DNA of 64,000 nt from a candidate division Zixibacteria bacterium HGW-Zixibacteria-1 (lineage in GTDB: Bacteria; Zixibacteria; MSB-5A5; GN15; PGXB01): contig PGXB01000013.1 of the NCBI GenBank assembly GCA_002838945.1, positions 17,251-81,250 on the forward strand, read 5' to 3'. The notes beneath the pieces are model-generated. The model was not told the origin of the DNA. It was given only the letters and a program-made list of their open reading frames with translations, and did not search any database. Shown here piece by piece: positions 52,983 to 62,431 of this stretch. Every line of letters starts with the position of its first letter. Positions within the stretch are counted from its first letter, which is position 1. Both the position numbers and the translations under genes were made by a program.

Positions 52983-53430
52983 AGCAACTCCCATCCTTGA
53001 CTTTATATATATTTCAAAAAGCCAAACGCTTTACCTTTTCAGTTATAGAAAGATAATTAATTCCGGTCGGTTTGGCAAGGTTTGGGGGGGAGTAAAAAGT
53101 GGGACTATTAAACATTCAGGTCGCCAAATAATGTGTTTTGACCAAAAGATGTCATCTTGCTCTTTAATAAGATTACTCCTGCGTCAAAGTAAAATTCAAA
53201 TAGCATTGACTTTTTTGATAAAATCCATTTTCTATAAAAGGTAAAATGAGGTGATTACGGATTAGCTTTTTCTAATATTTATATTGACTTGTGGTAGAAA
53301 GATAAATAAATTTAAAAGAGTTCGGCATCTTGATTTGCAATTTAGATAAAAACATGAATATGGATTTGTATGTGTTAGTTGATGTAGTTGTACTGTTATA
53401 GTATGGACAATAGGCAACAATATTAGATAT
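52983..53430. other. AT-rich intergenic region between divergent genes
   Basis: About 450 bp. The last 300 bp drop sharply in GC, marking the edge of the acquired HTH-ImmA/PIN pair. A plausible promoter for that pair is TTGACT at 53284-53289 with TAAATT at 53307-53312 (17-nt spacer). No ORF of coding character. Confidence 0.5.
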
Positions 53431-54603
53431 ATGAAAAGTAGATTTTTAGTATCCATAAATCCCGAATTACTTCGCTGGGCGAGAGAATCTATTGGCCTTA
53501 GTCAAAGTGAGGCAGCCCAAAAAATAAATAGAATTTCCGTAGGGAAATTGGCGTCATGGGAAAAGGGCGAATCATCCCCATCAATAATCCAGCTTCGTAA
53601 AATTTCAGATGTTTACAAAAGACCACTTGCAGCATTTTATCTACAAAGCCCGCCAAAGGACTTTCGTATAATTCAAGACTATAGATTATCACCCTTTAAA
53701 ACAAATATTGAGGCTTCACCTGAATTGTTGTTATCCACGCGTAATGCTGAGTTAAAGAGAGAAGAGGCAATAGAGATTGCAGAAGTCTTGGGTAATAAAA
53801 TTCAGATATTTAATAAAACTACGACAATGGAGTCAGATATTGATAATTTGGCAAATGAAATTAGGAAATATCTAAATATTGATATTGAGATTCAGAAAAA
53901 ATGGCGAAACAGCTACATTGCATTTAAGAATTGGAAAAATGTATTGGAGAGCAAAGATATTTTGATCTTTCAGACCAGCGGCATATCAGAACAAGAAATG
54001 AGTGGTTTTTCAATAAGCGCAACACAATACCCCGTGATCTCGGTTAATGGCAGAAATGCCTATAGTAGACGAGTGTTTACACTATTTCATGAATTTTGTC
54101 ATTTACTACTGAAAAATGGTGGAGTATGTGATTTAGTGGAATTCAGAAAAATGGGAACGGCAAATCAACAGATAGAGAGTTTTTGTAATCGATTTTCGGG
54201 TGCATTTCTGATGCCTGCTGCATCCTTGTCAAGCGAAAATATCGTCCAAATGCATGGTACATCCACGAAATGGAAAGACATTGAGTTACAGCAATTGGCC
54301 ACTATGTACAGTGTAAGTCGTGAAGTAGTCCTACGTAGATTAGTAGAATTGCGGATGTCTACTATTGATTTTTATTTCGACAAACTTCAGGAATACAGTG
54401 AACAATACAAAAGAAAAGAATCGGGTGAAAGTGGTGGCTATCTTGATTATTTCAGAAGACCCATAATTAACTTTGGCAGAAATTATGTTGCTCTCGTCCT
54501 TGAAGCATATTATGAAAGGTTCATTACTGCAAGTTCATTATCGGATTACCTCGGGGTCCGATTGAAGCATTTGTCAGATATTGAGAATGAAATATGGAAA
54601 TAA
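53431..54603 (+). CDS. XRE-family regulator with ImmA/IrrE metallopeptidase domain (antitoxin-like)
   Basis: 390 residues. An N-terminal helix-turn-helix (LRWARESIGLSQSEAAQKIN, then GKLASWEKGESSPSIIQLRK) precedes a zinc-peptidase domain with LFHEFCHLLL (His220, Glu221, His224) and a downstream SFCNRFSGAFLMP, the ImmA/IrrE (PF06114) pattern. The C-terminal part is helical. The gene is strongly AT-rich. It overlaps the PIN-domain gene by 10 nt, the usual arrangement of a type II toxin-antitoxin pair in which this protein represses the operon and neutralises the toxin. Confidence 0.88.
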   Translation: MKSRFLVSINPELLRWARESIGLSQSEAAQKINRISVGKLASWEKGESSPSIIQLRKISDVYKRPLAAFYLQSPPKDFRIIQDYRLSPFKTNIEASPELLLSTRNAELKREEAIEIAEVLGNKIQIFNKTTTMESDIDNLANEIRKYLNIDIEIQKKWRNSYIAFKNWKNVLESKDILIFQTSGISEQEMSGFSISATQYPVISVNGRNAYSRRVFTLFHEFCHLLLKNGGVCDLVEFRKMGTANQQIESFCNRFSGAFLMPAASLSSENIVQMHGTSTKWKDIELQQLATMYSVSREVVLRRLVELRMSTIDFYFDKLQEYSEQYKRKESGESGGYLDYFRRPIINFGRNYVALVLEAYYERFITASSLSDYLGVRLKHLSDIENEIWK

Positions 54604-55064
54604 CTGCCAAATATTGTTTTGACACAAGTGCATTTATAGAACCTTGGAATACATTTTATCCAATGGAACAATTCCCTTTGCTTTGGAGTAACATTGAGTC
54701 ATTGATGTTGGAACAAGTGATTGTTTCACCTTTGGAAGTATATTTCGAAATTAATAAAAAGGACGATAGTCTATTCGAATGGATAAAAAACAAAAAGTCA
54801 TTATTCCTTGATTTGAATAGTGAAATTGAAATATCGGTAAAATTGATAATGAGCAGGTTTCCGAAATTAGTCGATGAAAGGAAAAATAAATCTGTGGCAG
54901 ATCCCTTTGTTATTGCGCTTGCTCATGTAACAGGGACAAAAGTCGTAACCTTTGAAAAAGGTGGTACAGATAGTAGACCCAAGATACCAAATGTCTGCAG
55001 AGATTTGGCAGTTGACTGTATTGGTTTTATCGACTTTATCCGCAATGAACAATGGGTATTTTAG
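54594..55064 (+). CDS. PIN-like domain protein, DUF4411 type (toxin)
   Basis: 156 residues. CFDTSAFIEPWNTFYPMEQF contains the first acidic residue of a PIN nuclease; later VADPFVIALAH supplies another, and ATGTKVVTFEKG-like TGTKVVTFEKG is the conserved end. DUF4411 proteins are predicted RNases paired with HTH-ImmA/IrrE proteins. It is translationally coupled to the upstream gene. It converges with a core-type lipoprotein gene, where GC rises again, marking the right edge of the insertion. Confidence 0.85.
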   Translation: MEITAKYCFDTSAFIEPWNTFYPMEQFPLLWSNIESLMLEQVIVSPLEVYFEINKKDDSLFEWIKNKKSLFLDLNSEIEISVKLIMSRFPKLVDERKNKSVADPFVIALAHVTGTKVVTFEKGGTDSRPKIPNVCRDLAVDCIGFIDFIRNEQWVF

Positions 55065-55095
55065 CAATAAGATATCCTATTGGCATAATTCCAAA

Positions 55096-55743
55096 TTACC
55101 ACTTGCCATCCCGGATCAGCCGGTCGAGCACCTCGGCCACGAATTCCGGTTTGACCTTGCCGCCGGTGATATCGATCGCGCCCAGAAGTTTGCCATCGGC
55201 GCCGGTAATCTCGATATAGACATCCCTGACCGCGTCAGAATTGTGATAGACCGGTTTGACATAGTCGGTCGGACGGATTTCATGCGAATGCGGGTTTGAC
55301 CGTTTGTCTTCACCGGGCGCTTCCTGTTGCTCCATGCGGTTCCATATAATCAACCGCTGATCATAGTTGGAGCCGACTGTGACCGTATACCGCTTTTGGG
55401 CCCCGGGTTTGATGAGAATAGTGCCCTCGGCGACCGGGCCGCCGGCTATCTGATGCCCCAGCGTTCCCAGTTCTTCACCAACTTGATCAAGATATTCGCG
55501 GTAGTACTGCTCGTTGGCCAGTTCGGAAGTGAATTCCTTTTTAAGCTGTGTAAAGGCAAAACTTGTGTCGGCGGAAAGTGTATCCATACCAAGATCAATC
55601 ACCCACACTTGAACCTTGCCGGTCTCCGGCGCCATCATGGAATGCATGACTTTGGGGTTGCAGCCGCAGGCAATGACAAAAGCTAATCCCAGTATCAACA
55701 TAGCACATGATTTGTTAAATATCCCGGTTCTGCCACGAATCAT
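55096..55743 (-). CDS. Putative lipoprotein of unknown function
   Basis: 215 residues. The signal peptide (MLILGLAFVIACGC) ends in a cysteine that can be lipidated. The mature part has two alpha/beta blocks, ending DVYIEITGADGKLLGAIDIT, and resembles the curli-assembly/DUF4410-like lipoprotein fold only loosely. No catalytic motif is seen. It lies downstream of the large secreted protein on the same strand, 118 bp away. Confidence 0.6.
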   Translation of the reverse strand: MIRGRTGIFNKSCAMLILGLAFVIACGCNPKVMHSMMAPETGKVQVWVIDLGMDTLSADTSFAFTQLKKEFTSELANEQYYREYLDQVGEELGTLGHQIAGGPVAEGTILIKPGAQKRYTVTVGSNYDQRLIIWNRMEQQEAPGEDKRSNPHSHEIRPTDYVKPVYHNSDAVRDVYIEITGADGKLLGAIDITGGKVKPEFVAEVLDRLIRDGKW

Positions 55744-55861
55744 GACATACCCCTCATATCAAAATATTGATTGATCCCGCATTAGAATGCGCCTGATGAT
55801 GCAATTGAATTGTTCAGTTTATCGGCGCCGGAATATGGCGCCGATAAAGATAATTAATCGA

Positions 55862-58513
55862 TTACATAATTATGACCAACTTGCCGATCTGGCTGCCATA
55901 TTCCGATTCGACCGACCAGTAATAGATCCCCGAGACAACCGCCTGCGTATTGCGCGTGATTAAATCCCAGCGCTCATGCATGGCGCGCGGCGAATCCTTG
56001 GGATAGTCATGCTCTATTTCGCGGATAATATCGCCGTCGATGCTGAAAATCCGGATGGTGCATTTATTCGGCAGGTTGGTAAAGTGTATCGACCGGGTTC
56101 GTTCCCCGATCAGCCCTTCCTGAGGGATCAGGGTGCCGCCAAAGACCGAATCGACATAGTCGCGCCCTTCGAAACCGTTACCGGCATAGTTTCCGTCGAT
56201 CCGGTAAGGATTGGGATAGACGACGACATTGAGTTTCTGATTTTCAATGGCGCTGTTGTCGTTCAGGGCATACTCGGCGACATAGTTCTTGTGAGGCGGC
56301 GTTTCCAGCGAGGCCAGACCGCTGCTCGGCGAACCATAATCGAAAGCCGTGACCGCAACATAGTACAAACGTGATGGAAGCAGATACGTGATGCTGAATT
56401 CATATTCGAAATACCGGAACAGGCCCTCCTCCGTCAGTTCCTCGGGATAATGAACCCGGGCGGTGTCGAGGTTGAGGGTCGTCGGGTATGGTTCCTCGGG
56501 ATAAACCTTGTGAATGCCGTTCGGATCAGTGAGATCATCGGCGTTCCAATCCTGCTTTGAGAAATAGAAAACGGAATCACCCCAGATAAAATGATTGTCG
56601 ATATCATAGATATTGGGGTCGAGACCGTCACCATATAATATCTTGAGCGAATCAAGATAGTAGGGAGGATCCTTTAATTCCCAGACATTCCTCCGGCTGT
56701 TCCAGACATGTTTATTGTAATCCTCGACATCAAACGAGGCAATCACATAGAAATCGGAAGCTATCGGCGACAGCGACATATATACCCGGTATCCTTCGAA
56801 ATCGATAATATTGCTGAAGACATCTTTTTCCGTCTCGGAGCGGAAGCCGTTCCACCGTATCCTCAATTCCCCCTGGTTGAACTCATTGACACTCGGATAT
56901 ACCATGCTTCTCACGGTATCTTTATTCTCATCGATTATCCACATTTCGGGCGCGGGAGGCGGCGCGGCGCCGCGGAAGTCGGGAACGCGGTCGCCCTCAT
57001 AATAAATGGTGTCGGCATCAAGATATACCACTCTTGGCTCGATTACCAGCGGGTCGAGGCTGGTAGTGTCATAGACAATGGTGGAATCATAGGCGCAGAT
57101 ACGGTACTTGCCGCGGTATCCGTCTCCGTCGGTATCGACGCCCGGATTATCATAGATCCATGCCGCCCACATCGAGTTAATGCCCAGGTCACTGAAGTCC
57201 AATTGATTGTAAAACGGGTATGGATCATTGGCGTCGAATAGATTCATAAAGGCGTTGCAATTGGTGTGCAGATCCTCTCCTCCGATATAGGCAAAACTCA
57301 TCGGGAGTACCTCGCCCGGGTCGATATCAAACGGCCCGCATGACAGCAAATAGCGGGTGTCGAAGCCATCGGCGAAATCATACGCCTGAGGTCCTCTCGG
57401 GAGCCAGCCGGCGGCGGTATTATCGACCGCGCTGAAAAGTTGATCATAGTCGAATTCGCCATGGCGCATGATATAATATTTATTCTTGTCGCCTTCGGGC
57501 GTGCCCAGGAAGCCGCCGAAATCTCGGAACGGATCATCAAGCGTGCCCGCTTTGCGGGGACCGAAATCCATCGGCGCGGCGCCGTTGGAAATCCACCAGT
57601 TGAAAGCATAATCGAGCGAATCGGACGGGGTGCGAATGACACGTATGCCGGTGACTGCGGTCACCGCGGCGGTCGAATAAGGGCAGGGCGAATCCATGTC
57701 GCGGCCGTCGTTGTCGGCAATATAGGCAATGTTGATGGTATCCAGGAAACCGCACCCCTGTGGGGAGGGGATATCGAGCTTGAAACCGCAGATGTCATCA
57801 TCATATCCTTCACCGTTTTCACCCATCTGCACATCGGCGTCGACATAAAAACCCATATATACTTGTTCCAGTGTCCTGCGGCTTATATTCTTGATGGAGT
57901 AGTCGAACAGGACAAAATCCTCGGCATACGAATAACTCCAGGCATAGCTTCTCTGGGTGACTTCGATACCGAGCGGAATATGCGGCCGCCCGTCCCGTGT
58001 ATCAATATCGACATGCTGGGGATTGGTAACGGTATCCGTATACATGGCAATATAATCCTGCTCGGATATTGCCTCCGGATCTTTATTGAGAAGCGAATGA
58101 TAAATTATTCTTCCGCGCGGCTCGGGATCGGGCCAGAGTTCCTTGGTTCCCGACCAGCCGTCGGCCCCGACCGAAACGAGCGTGTCACGGCCGATTACGG
58201 CGCCAATCCAGAAGGCCCCCGCGAAAAGATAACTCGCCTGCCCCGGGTAAGGATATATGCATGACGGGGCGTCACCGCCAAAAGGATCGCTGGCGCCGGA
58301 TATAAAACCTTTGCCGAAGTGCCCCTGATTGGTAACGGTTATTCCGATCCGGCCGATCTTGTGGCAGGCGACTGTTACAAATGGTTCATCAGCCGATATC
58401 TTTCCGACAAAATTGGACTGTTCGGACAGGTCGTATTTCGCCCGCCCGAATGTCAGAACCGGGGCGGCTGTGAATAACAATACTATGATTGAATATTTTA
58501 GAAATTTTTTCAT
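55862..58513 (-). CDS. Large secreted protein with C-terminal FlgD-like sorting module
   Basis: 883 residues from the ATG at 58513, where a signal peptide begins (FLKYSIIVLLFTAAPVLTFG). Most of the chain is beta-rich with many Asp/Tyr/Pro; NQGHFGKGF and GQASYLFAGAFWIGAVIGRD are typical of a family of large exported proteins of unknown function in Zixibacteria- and Latescibacteria-like genomes (from memory). The C-terminus (NVVVYPNPYRIDGNYAGNGF, then TIRIFSIDGDIIREI and SGIYYWSVES) is a FlgD-Ig-like/type A sorting module. It is probably displayed on or shed from the cell surface. Confidence 0.75.
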   Translation of the reverse strand: MKKFLKYSIIVLLFTAAPVLTFGRAKYDLSEQSNFVGKISADEPFVTVACHKIGRIGITVTNQGHFGKGFISGASDPFGGDAPSCIYPYPGQASYLFAGAFWIGAVIGRDTLVSVGADGWSGTKELWPDPEPRGRIIYHSLLNKDPEAISEQDYIAMYTDTVTNPQHVDIDTRDGRPHIPLGIEVTQRSYAWSYSYAEDFVLFDYSIKNISRRTLEQVYMGFYVDADVQMGENGEGYDDDICGFKLDIPSPQGCGFLDTINIAYIADNDGRDMDSPCPYSTAAVTAVTGIRVIRTPSDSLDYAFNWWISNGAAPMDFGPRKAGTLDDPFRDFGGFLGTPEGDKNKYYIMRHGEFDYDQLFSAVDNTAAGWLPRGPQAYDFADGFDTRYLLSCGPFDIDPGEVLPMSFAYIGGEDLHTNCNAFMNLFDANDPYPFYNQLDFSDLGINSMWAAWIYDNPGVDTDGDGYRGKYRICAYDSTIVYDTTSLDPLVIEPRVVYLDADTIYYEGDRVPDFRGAAPPPAPEMWIIDENKDTVRSMVYPSVNEFNQGELRIRWNGFRSETEKDVFSNIIDFEGYRVYMSLSPIASDFYVIASFDVEDYNKHVWNSRRNVWELKDPPYYLDSLKILYGDGLDPNIYDIDNHFIWGDSVFYFSKQDWNADDLTDPNGIHKVYPEEPYPTTLNLDTARVHYPEELTEEGLFRYFEYEFSITYLLPSRLYYVAVTAFDYGSPSSGLASLETPPHKNYVAEYALNDNSAIENQKLNVVVYPNPYRIDGNYAGNGFEGRDYVDSVFGGTLIPQEGLIGERTRSIHFTNLPNKCTIRIFSIDGDIIREIEHDYPKDSPRAMHERWDLITRNTQAVVSGIYYWSVESEYGSQIGKLVIIM

Positions 58514-59065
58514 AAGGCAAACATCTGTATATTTTGATAGCTCATTTCTTCTCCGACGGACAGACAATTTATACTCCAACCGCCTGTAATATTATCCGGT
58601 TTGTGCAGATATATAATTTAAGCTATTTTCCCCGCAAATGCAAGCCCGTAAGACAATTCGGCGTGCACATCAAAGGACAATTTCGGTATTTATCGGGCTA
58701 TTGACTCCTTAACGAAATACGACTGATTCTCAGAATCCTTTTCACCTCTATGAAATATTGACGCCGCAGAATAAAATATGTTGAGAAATAATCGGCGTGC
58801 CGGGGCCGACCATCTTTCCAAATTGAGACCTAATATATTGCAAGGCAATGAATTGATTGTCCGTCGGGCCAAATTTTTAACGGGTATTACACGGAACTTT
58901 TGGTAAATAAAAATGTTTTAATTAAACAAATACACCTGAATTTGTGGAAAAAGAATCGTATCAGTGTGAATGATTCACTATTAATGGGACTATGGAATCT
59001 TCATCATATATCAGGAAATTAACACGACCTTAAAAAGGTCTCATGTCATAGGAAAGGACTGCTGA
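58514..59065. other. Intergenic region with two small palindromes
   Basis: 552 bp. GTGAA-TGA-TTCAC at 58966-58978 and GACCTT-AAA-AAGGTC at 59026-59040 precede the outer membrane protein gene and could be operator sites or a leader hairpin. A 60-codon reading on the minus strand (58690-58872) has no coding character. Confidence 0.5.
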
Positions 59066-59578
59066 ATGCGAATGGAACGATTGGTAATGCTGGTAATCTC
59101 CGCCGTTATTATCCTGACTATTCCCGGTATGGCTGCGGCTGAAGGATCAATGTCGGTAAAGGGCATCGGCCCCCGCCTGGGATTGGGTATAAATCCGGAT
59201 CAATTTGTCGTCGGAGTTCAGGCGAGTATGGGCCAAATATTTAAAGTAGCGCGCCTGGCGCCGAGTATCGATGTTGGATTCGGCGATCATGTCACCGACG
59301 TTACTTTTAATGCCGACTTGCAGTTGACATTACTCAAGCCCCCTAAATCGACGGCTTCCTTTTACGGCCTGGTCGGTCCGACCCTGATATATCTTGATCC
59401 CGACTTCGGAGACAGCAACACCGAAATCGGCATCAGTATCGGGGGCGGGTTGAAAATTCCAATGGGAGAAAGCAGCCTTTATAATCTGGAAGCCCGTGTC
59501 GGTCTGGGCGATATTCCGGATTTCAAACTTATGCTCGGCGTCTATTTCGGCGGAGCCTCAAAGAAAGACAAGTCATAA
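59066..59578 (+). CDS. Small outer membrane beta-barrel protein
   Basis: 170 residues. A signal peptide ends at MAAAEG. Alternating hydrophobic strands rich in Gly and aromatic residues follow (VVGVQASMGQIFK, IGISIGGGLKIPMG, DFKLMLGVYFGGAS), as in eight-stranded OmpA/OmpW-like barrels, though the last residues are charged (KKDKS) instead of aromatic. Two palindromes upstream may regulate it. Function unknown. Confidence 0.65.
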   Translation: MRMERLVMLVISAVIILTIPGMAAAEGSMSVKGIGPRLGLGINPDQFVVGVQASMGQIFKVARLAPSIDVGFGDHVTDVTFNADLQLTLLKPPKSTASFYGLVGPTLIYLDPDFGDSNTEIGISIGGGLKIPMGESSLYNLEARVGLGDIPDFKLMLGVYFGGASKKDKS

Positions 59579-59598
59579 TCAATATATAATTAACTCAG

Positions 59599-59627
59599 GA
59601 CCGGCATTTAATTGGTTCGGTCTTTTT
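59599..59627 (+). terminator. Possible terminator or attenuator
   Basis: GACCG (59599-59603) pairs with CGGTC (59618-59622) around a 14-nt loop, followed by five Ts. It lies between the beta-barrel gene and the LapA-like gene. Confidence 0.5.
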
Positions 59628-59637
59628 AAGAAACATT

Positions 59638-59871
59638 ATGCATTTCGAAAACGAGAAAAAAAGCGGCTTTTCGGCCAAAGCCATCATTGTCGCGATAGCA
59701 GTTTTGATCATATTGATCATATTTCTTCAGAATACCGGAGTCGTGACCTTCCGGTTGTTTTTCTGGAGTTTCAGCATGTCTCAGATTCTGCTGTTGCCGT
59801 TGATCTTTTTGGTCGGCTTTGTCGCCGGTTTTATAACGAATCTGGTTTTGTCGCGGAAGAAATCGGAATAG
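59638..59871 (+). CDS. LapA/DUF1049-family small membrane protein
   Basis: 77 residues with two membrane helices. The pattern IIFLQNTGVVTFRLFFWSFSMSQILLLP (seen as FLQNTGVVTFRLFFWSFSM and QILLLP) and GFVAGFITNLVL matches the lipopolysaccharide-assembly protein A domain (DUF1049), whose E. coli member helps control LPS synthesis. The ATG is 60 bp after the beta-barrel gene. Role in this organism is inferred from the family. Confidence 0.8.
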   Translation: MHFENEKKSGFSAKAIIVAIAVLIILIIFLQNTGVVTFRLFFWSFSMSQILLLPLIFLVGFVAGFITNLVLSRKKSE

Positions 59872-59892
59872 CTCCGGCCTTTACAAGGGCCG

Positions 59893-61266
59893 TTATCTCT
59901 TTCGATTTCCGGGCAATATCTGGCGTCCGACGGACAGCCATTTCAATATCGAATATCCCATAAACTGTATCATGATGGGGAAGCTCTTCTCTTTGGGTTC
60001 ATGGAAAGTCATGATAAAAAATGCCGCTATCAGCCGCATCAGGCCCGATATGACAAAGAGAATATGGTAATTTACGATGGTTTGCCCCATAATCGGCCAG
60101 TGGATATGATGCCAGCTTTCGGCCAGGATTCCACCTATTATAGATGACATAAAGAAGGCCAGCCCGGTAACAACCGAGAACATGGCCAGGTATATGGTCC
60201 GGCCCTTCCTGGGGCTGTTGGCTATCGGTATATTGAAGGCGGCCAGGTTGAAGCCGGCCCAGAGCGCGCCGGAATATACAGCCTCAAAAGCCAGAATTCC
60301 CAGGTGCCCCGGGCGTGGGACAAGCCAGAGCATGGGAACAACGGCGATGCCGAAAGCGCAGAAGACCGCCACCGGTTTGCTGCCGAAGCGGTCAATCAGA
60401 ATTCCCCATGGTTTATTCAATAATATCGCGGCCAGCGCGGCGACACTCGAGTATATCGAGATCAGGGTAAAACTCATGTCGAGATTAATAAGCATGTGCG
60501 GTGCAAAAAATGAGGCGGAAATACCGAGGGCAAAATTCCAGTAGAAAAATATTTTTATCAGATAGGTAAAATTCCGGTCCTTCAGAGGGGATAAAAAGTA
60601 GGACCAGCTGACATCGGTCTTAATTGTCTCGGGTGGCCGGTCGGGTAATCTGTTGAGCAGAATTACTGCTGCCAGGGCAAACAGACAACCGGCCGCGATA
60701 ATTACCGCGAAGCCGCTGTTTTCACGGTCTATCGCCCTGAATTCGTCGAGGATTATACCGCCGAGAATAGTCGCCGTCATGGTGGCAATGGCCACCGCGG
60801 CGCTTCGGTTTCCCAGATATCGCCCTCGAATCTTCTCCGGAACCAGGTCGGCTATCCATGATAACCACCCGGCGGTTGCCAGCATGGTGGCGATATTGGA
60901 AATGATAACGATTAAAATCATCGCCTCCAGCCGCCAATTTCCGGCGAAAAATATTACCGGAAGCATCAGCCACCAGATTTGCCGCGCGACGGCTGAATTC
61001 CAGACCGCCATCCTCTTTCTCTGGCCGGTTCGATCCGAAAAATAGGCCGAGACTATCTGCGCCGATTGAGCCAGAAAGGGAATTGCGGCCAGCAGACCGA
61101 TATGAAAATCATTGGCTCCGAATAAAAGGGCCAGACCGGTAAGAAAAGCCCCACCGGTGACGGTGATAAAAACGGTTGCGAAAGCTCCTTCCACCGATAA
61201 GAAAAGAAGCTGCTTTCTTACAAGAGTGGTCCCGTTATGATCTAAAAAAGTACCGTTTGTTTCCAA
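59893..61266 (-). CDS. MFS transporter
   Basis: 457 residues with twelve predicted helices in two halves. AYFSDRTGQRKRMAVWNSAV carries the loop 2-3 motif of the major facilitator superfamily, and KPWGILIDRFGSKPVAVFCA its repeat in the second half. Substrate is not predictable. The C-terminal tail is basic. It is monocistronic, convergent with the LapA-like gene (21 bp between stops). Confidence 0.85.
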   Translation of the reverse strand: METNGTFLDHNGTTLVRKQLLFLSVEGAFATVFITVTGGAFLTGLALLFGANDFHIGLLAAIPFLAQSAQIVSAYFSDRTGQRKRMAVWNSAVARQIWWLMLPVIFFAGNWRLEAMILIVIISNIATMLATAGWLSWIADLVPEKIRGRYLGNRSAAVAIATMTATILGGIILDEFRAIDRENSGFAVIIAAGCLFALAAVILLNRLPDRPPETIKTDVSWSYFLSPLKDRNFTYLIKIFFYWNFALGISASFFAPHMLINLDMSFTLISIYSSVAALAAILLNKPWGILIDRFGSKPVAVFCAFGIAVVPMLWLVPRPGHLGILAFEAVYSGALWAGFNLAAFNIPIANSPRKGRTIYLAMFSVVTGLAFFMSSIIGGILAESWHHIHWPIMGQTIVNYHILFVISGLMRLIAAFFIMTFHEPKEKSFPIMIQFMGYSILKWLSVGRQILPGNRKR

Positions 61267-61395
61267 GCTGCCGTTCCGTCTATTTCATATGAATCCGCAT
61301 TAACCACACAACACAACCATCATGGCATGGGAAAATGATACCAAAGGTCGTCGAAGTCAAGAAGAGTATTTTTTTATTCCTCTCGAAATTGCCAA

Positions 61396-62382
61396 TTACG
61401 GTTTTATGATCCGATCAATAATCTCCCTGTCATCCGGCAGGAGTTCGGCATCGACCAAACGGGGGACAAGCTCCCGCCAGGATTCATCAATCAGGAAAAC
61501 CTGCTTGAAAATGGGCAGCGAACTTTCGACTTCACCGGCTGTAACCAGGGTTGCGGCATACCAGAAAAGCACTTCCGGATTTCCGGGGGCCATCTCCGAA
61601 GCCTTCATATATTCCTCTTTGGCCCTTACGAAATCCTTTTCGGTGATGTATATGTCACCTTTATCCATATGCTCGTAGGCGCGCGAGATATTCAGCAATC
61701 GCCGCAGTTCTACCAGCGGTTCGGGTGAATCATCGACGCGGATATCAATCAGTCGATCTTTCCACGGCATCCCGGTCGGGGTGCCCGAGACGACCACCAT
61801 CGCCGCCGACTGTTTGCCCCGAATATCGCCGCCCTCATTTTGCGCCGCTTCGAGGGCGGCCATCATTTTGTCGGCCAAATCACCCTCACTGTTTTCGAAA
61901 GCTTTTGCCATAGCCGGCCAAACCGTTGCATTGCGCATTAAATTGGTCTGAACCGAGTAATTTTTGCCGATCAAATGCCCCGCTTCGGCGATGCATTTGC
62001 CTCCGGTATGAGTCGCGACAACGCCGTTTTTATCAATCATGGCCACCTGCCTGACAGCATTATCCGGGTCGGAGACCAGAAGACCTTCCAATGCCTGCTC
62101 GGCCGATTTTCCATTGCGCATCATGGCCAGCCCCAGCGGGCCGTACGAAAACTCGACCAGTGATTGAGTCGCGACCGCCCCGATCCCCGGCTCCAGCCAG
62201 ATAACATCACCTACCTTGAACCAATGCGATTGTACTGCCGCACCGAACTGCCCGGTGGCCGAATCATAACAGACAATTGAAAAGGTATTGACCGGCCGGA
62301 TGGGGAGATCCCTTTGATCCTGAGCGAACCCGCCGACTGATATTATTAACATCAGCAGGCATGTTATGAAAAATCGTCGCAT
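61396..62382 (-). CDS. Exported DUF1028-family protein with C-terminal TPR-like region
   Basis: 328 residues from the ATG at 62382, chosen for the AAGGAGC site 6 nt upstream and the signal peptide (RFFITCLLMLIISVGGFAQ); a longer reading overlaps the neighbouring gene. Residues 25-235 are DUF1028: TFSIVCYDSATGQFGAAVQS, GAVATQSLVEFSYGPLGL, HTGGKCIAEAGHLIG. This domain has an Ntn-hydrolase-like fold and unknown activity. The rest is TPR-like (FVRAKEEYMKASEMAPGNPE). Such fusions are known in the FCB group. Confidence 0.85.
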   Translation of the reverse strand: MRRFFITCLLMLIISVGGFAQDQRDLPIRPVNTFSIVCYDSATGQFGAAVQSHWFKVGDVIWLEPGIGAVATQSLVEFSYGPLGLAMMRNGKSAEQALEGLLVSDPDNAVRQVAMIDKNGVVATHTGGKCIAEAGHLIGKNYSVQTNLMRNATVWPAMAKAFENSEGDLADKMMAALEAAQNEGGDIRGKQSAAMVVVSGTPTGMPWKDRLIDIRVDDSPEPLVELRRLLNISRAYEHMDKGDIYITEKDFVRAKEEYMKASEMAPGNPEVLFWYAATLVTAGEVESSLPIFKQVFLIDESWRELVPRLVDAELLPDDREIIDRIIKP

Positions 62383-62431
62383 AAAAGCTCCTTTCGAATT
62401 GCTATAAAGAAGGATATCAATGTCATGATTC

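Noticed and set aside
57440..58264. 274-codon plus-strand ORF
   Set aside because: Antisense to the large secreted protein; composition (many Ile, Gly, Arg in low-complexity order) is typical of a shadow frame.
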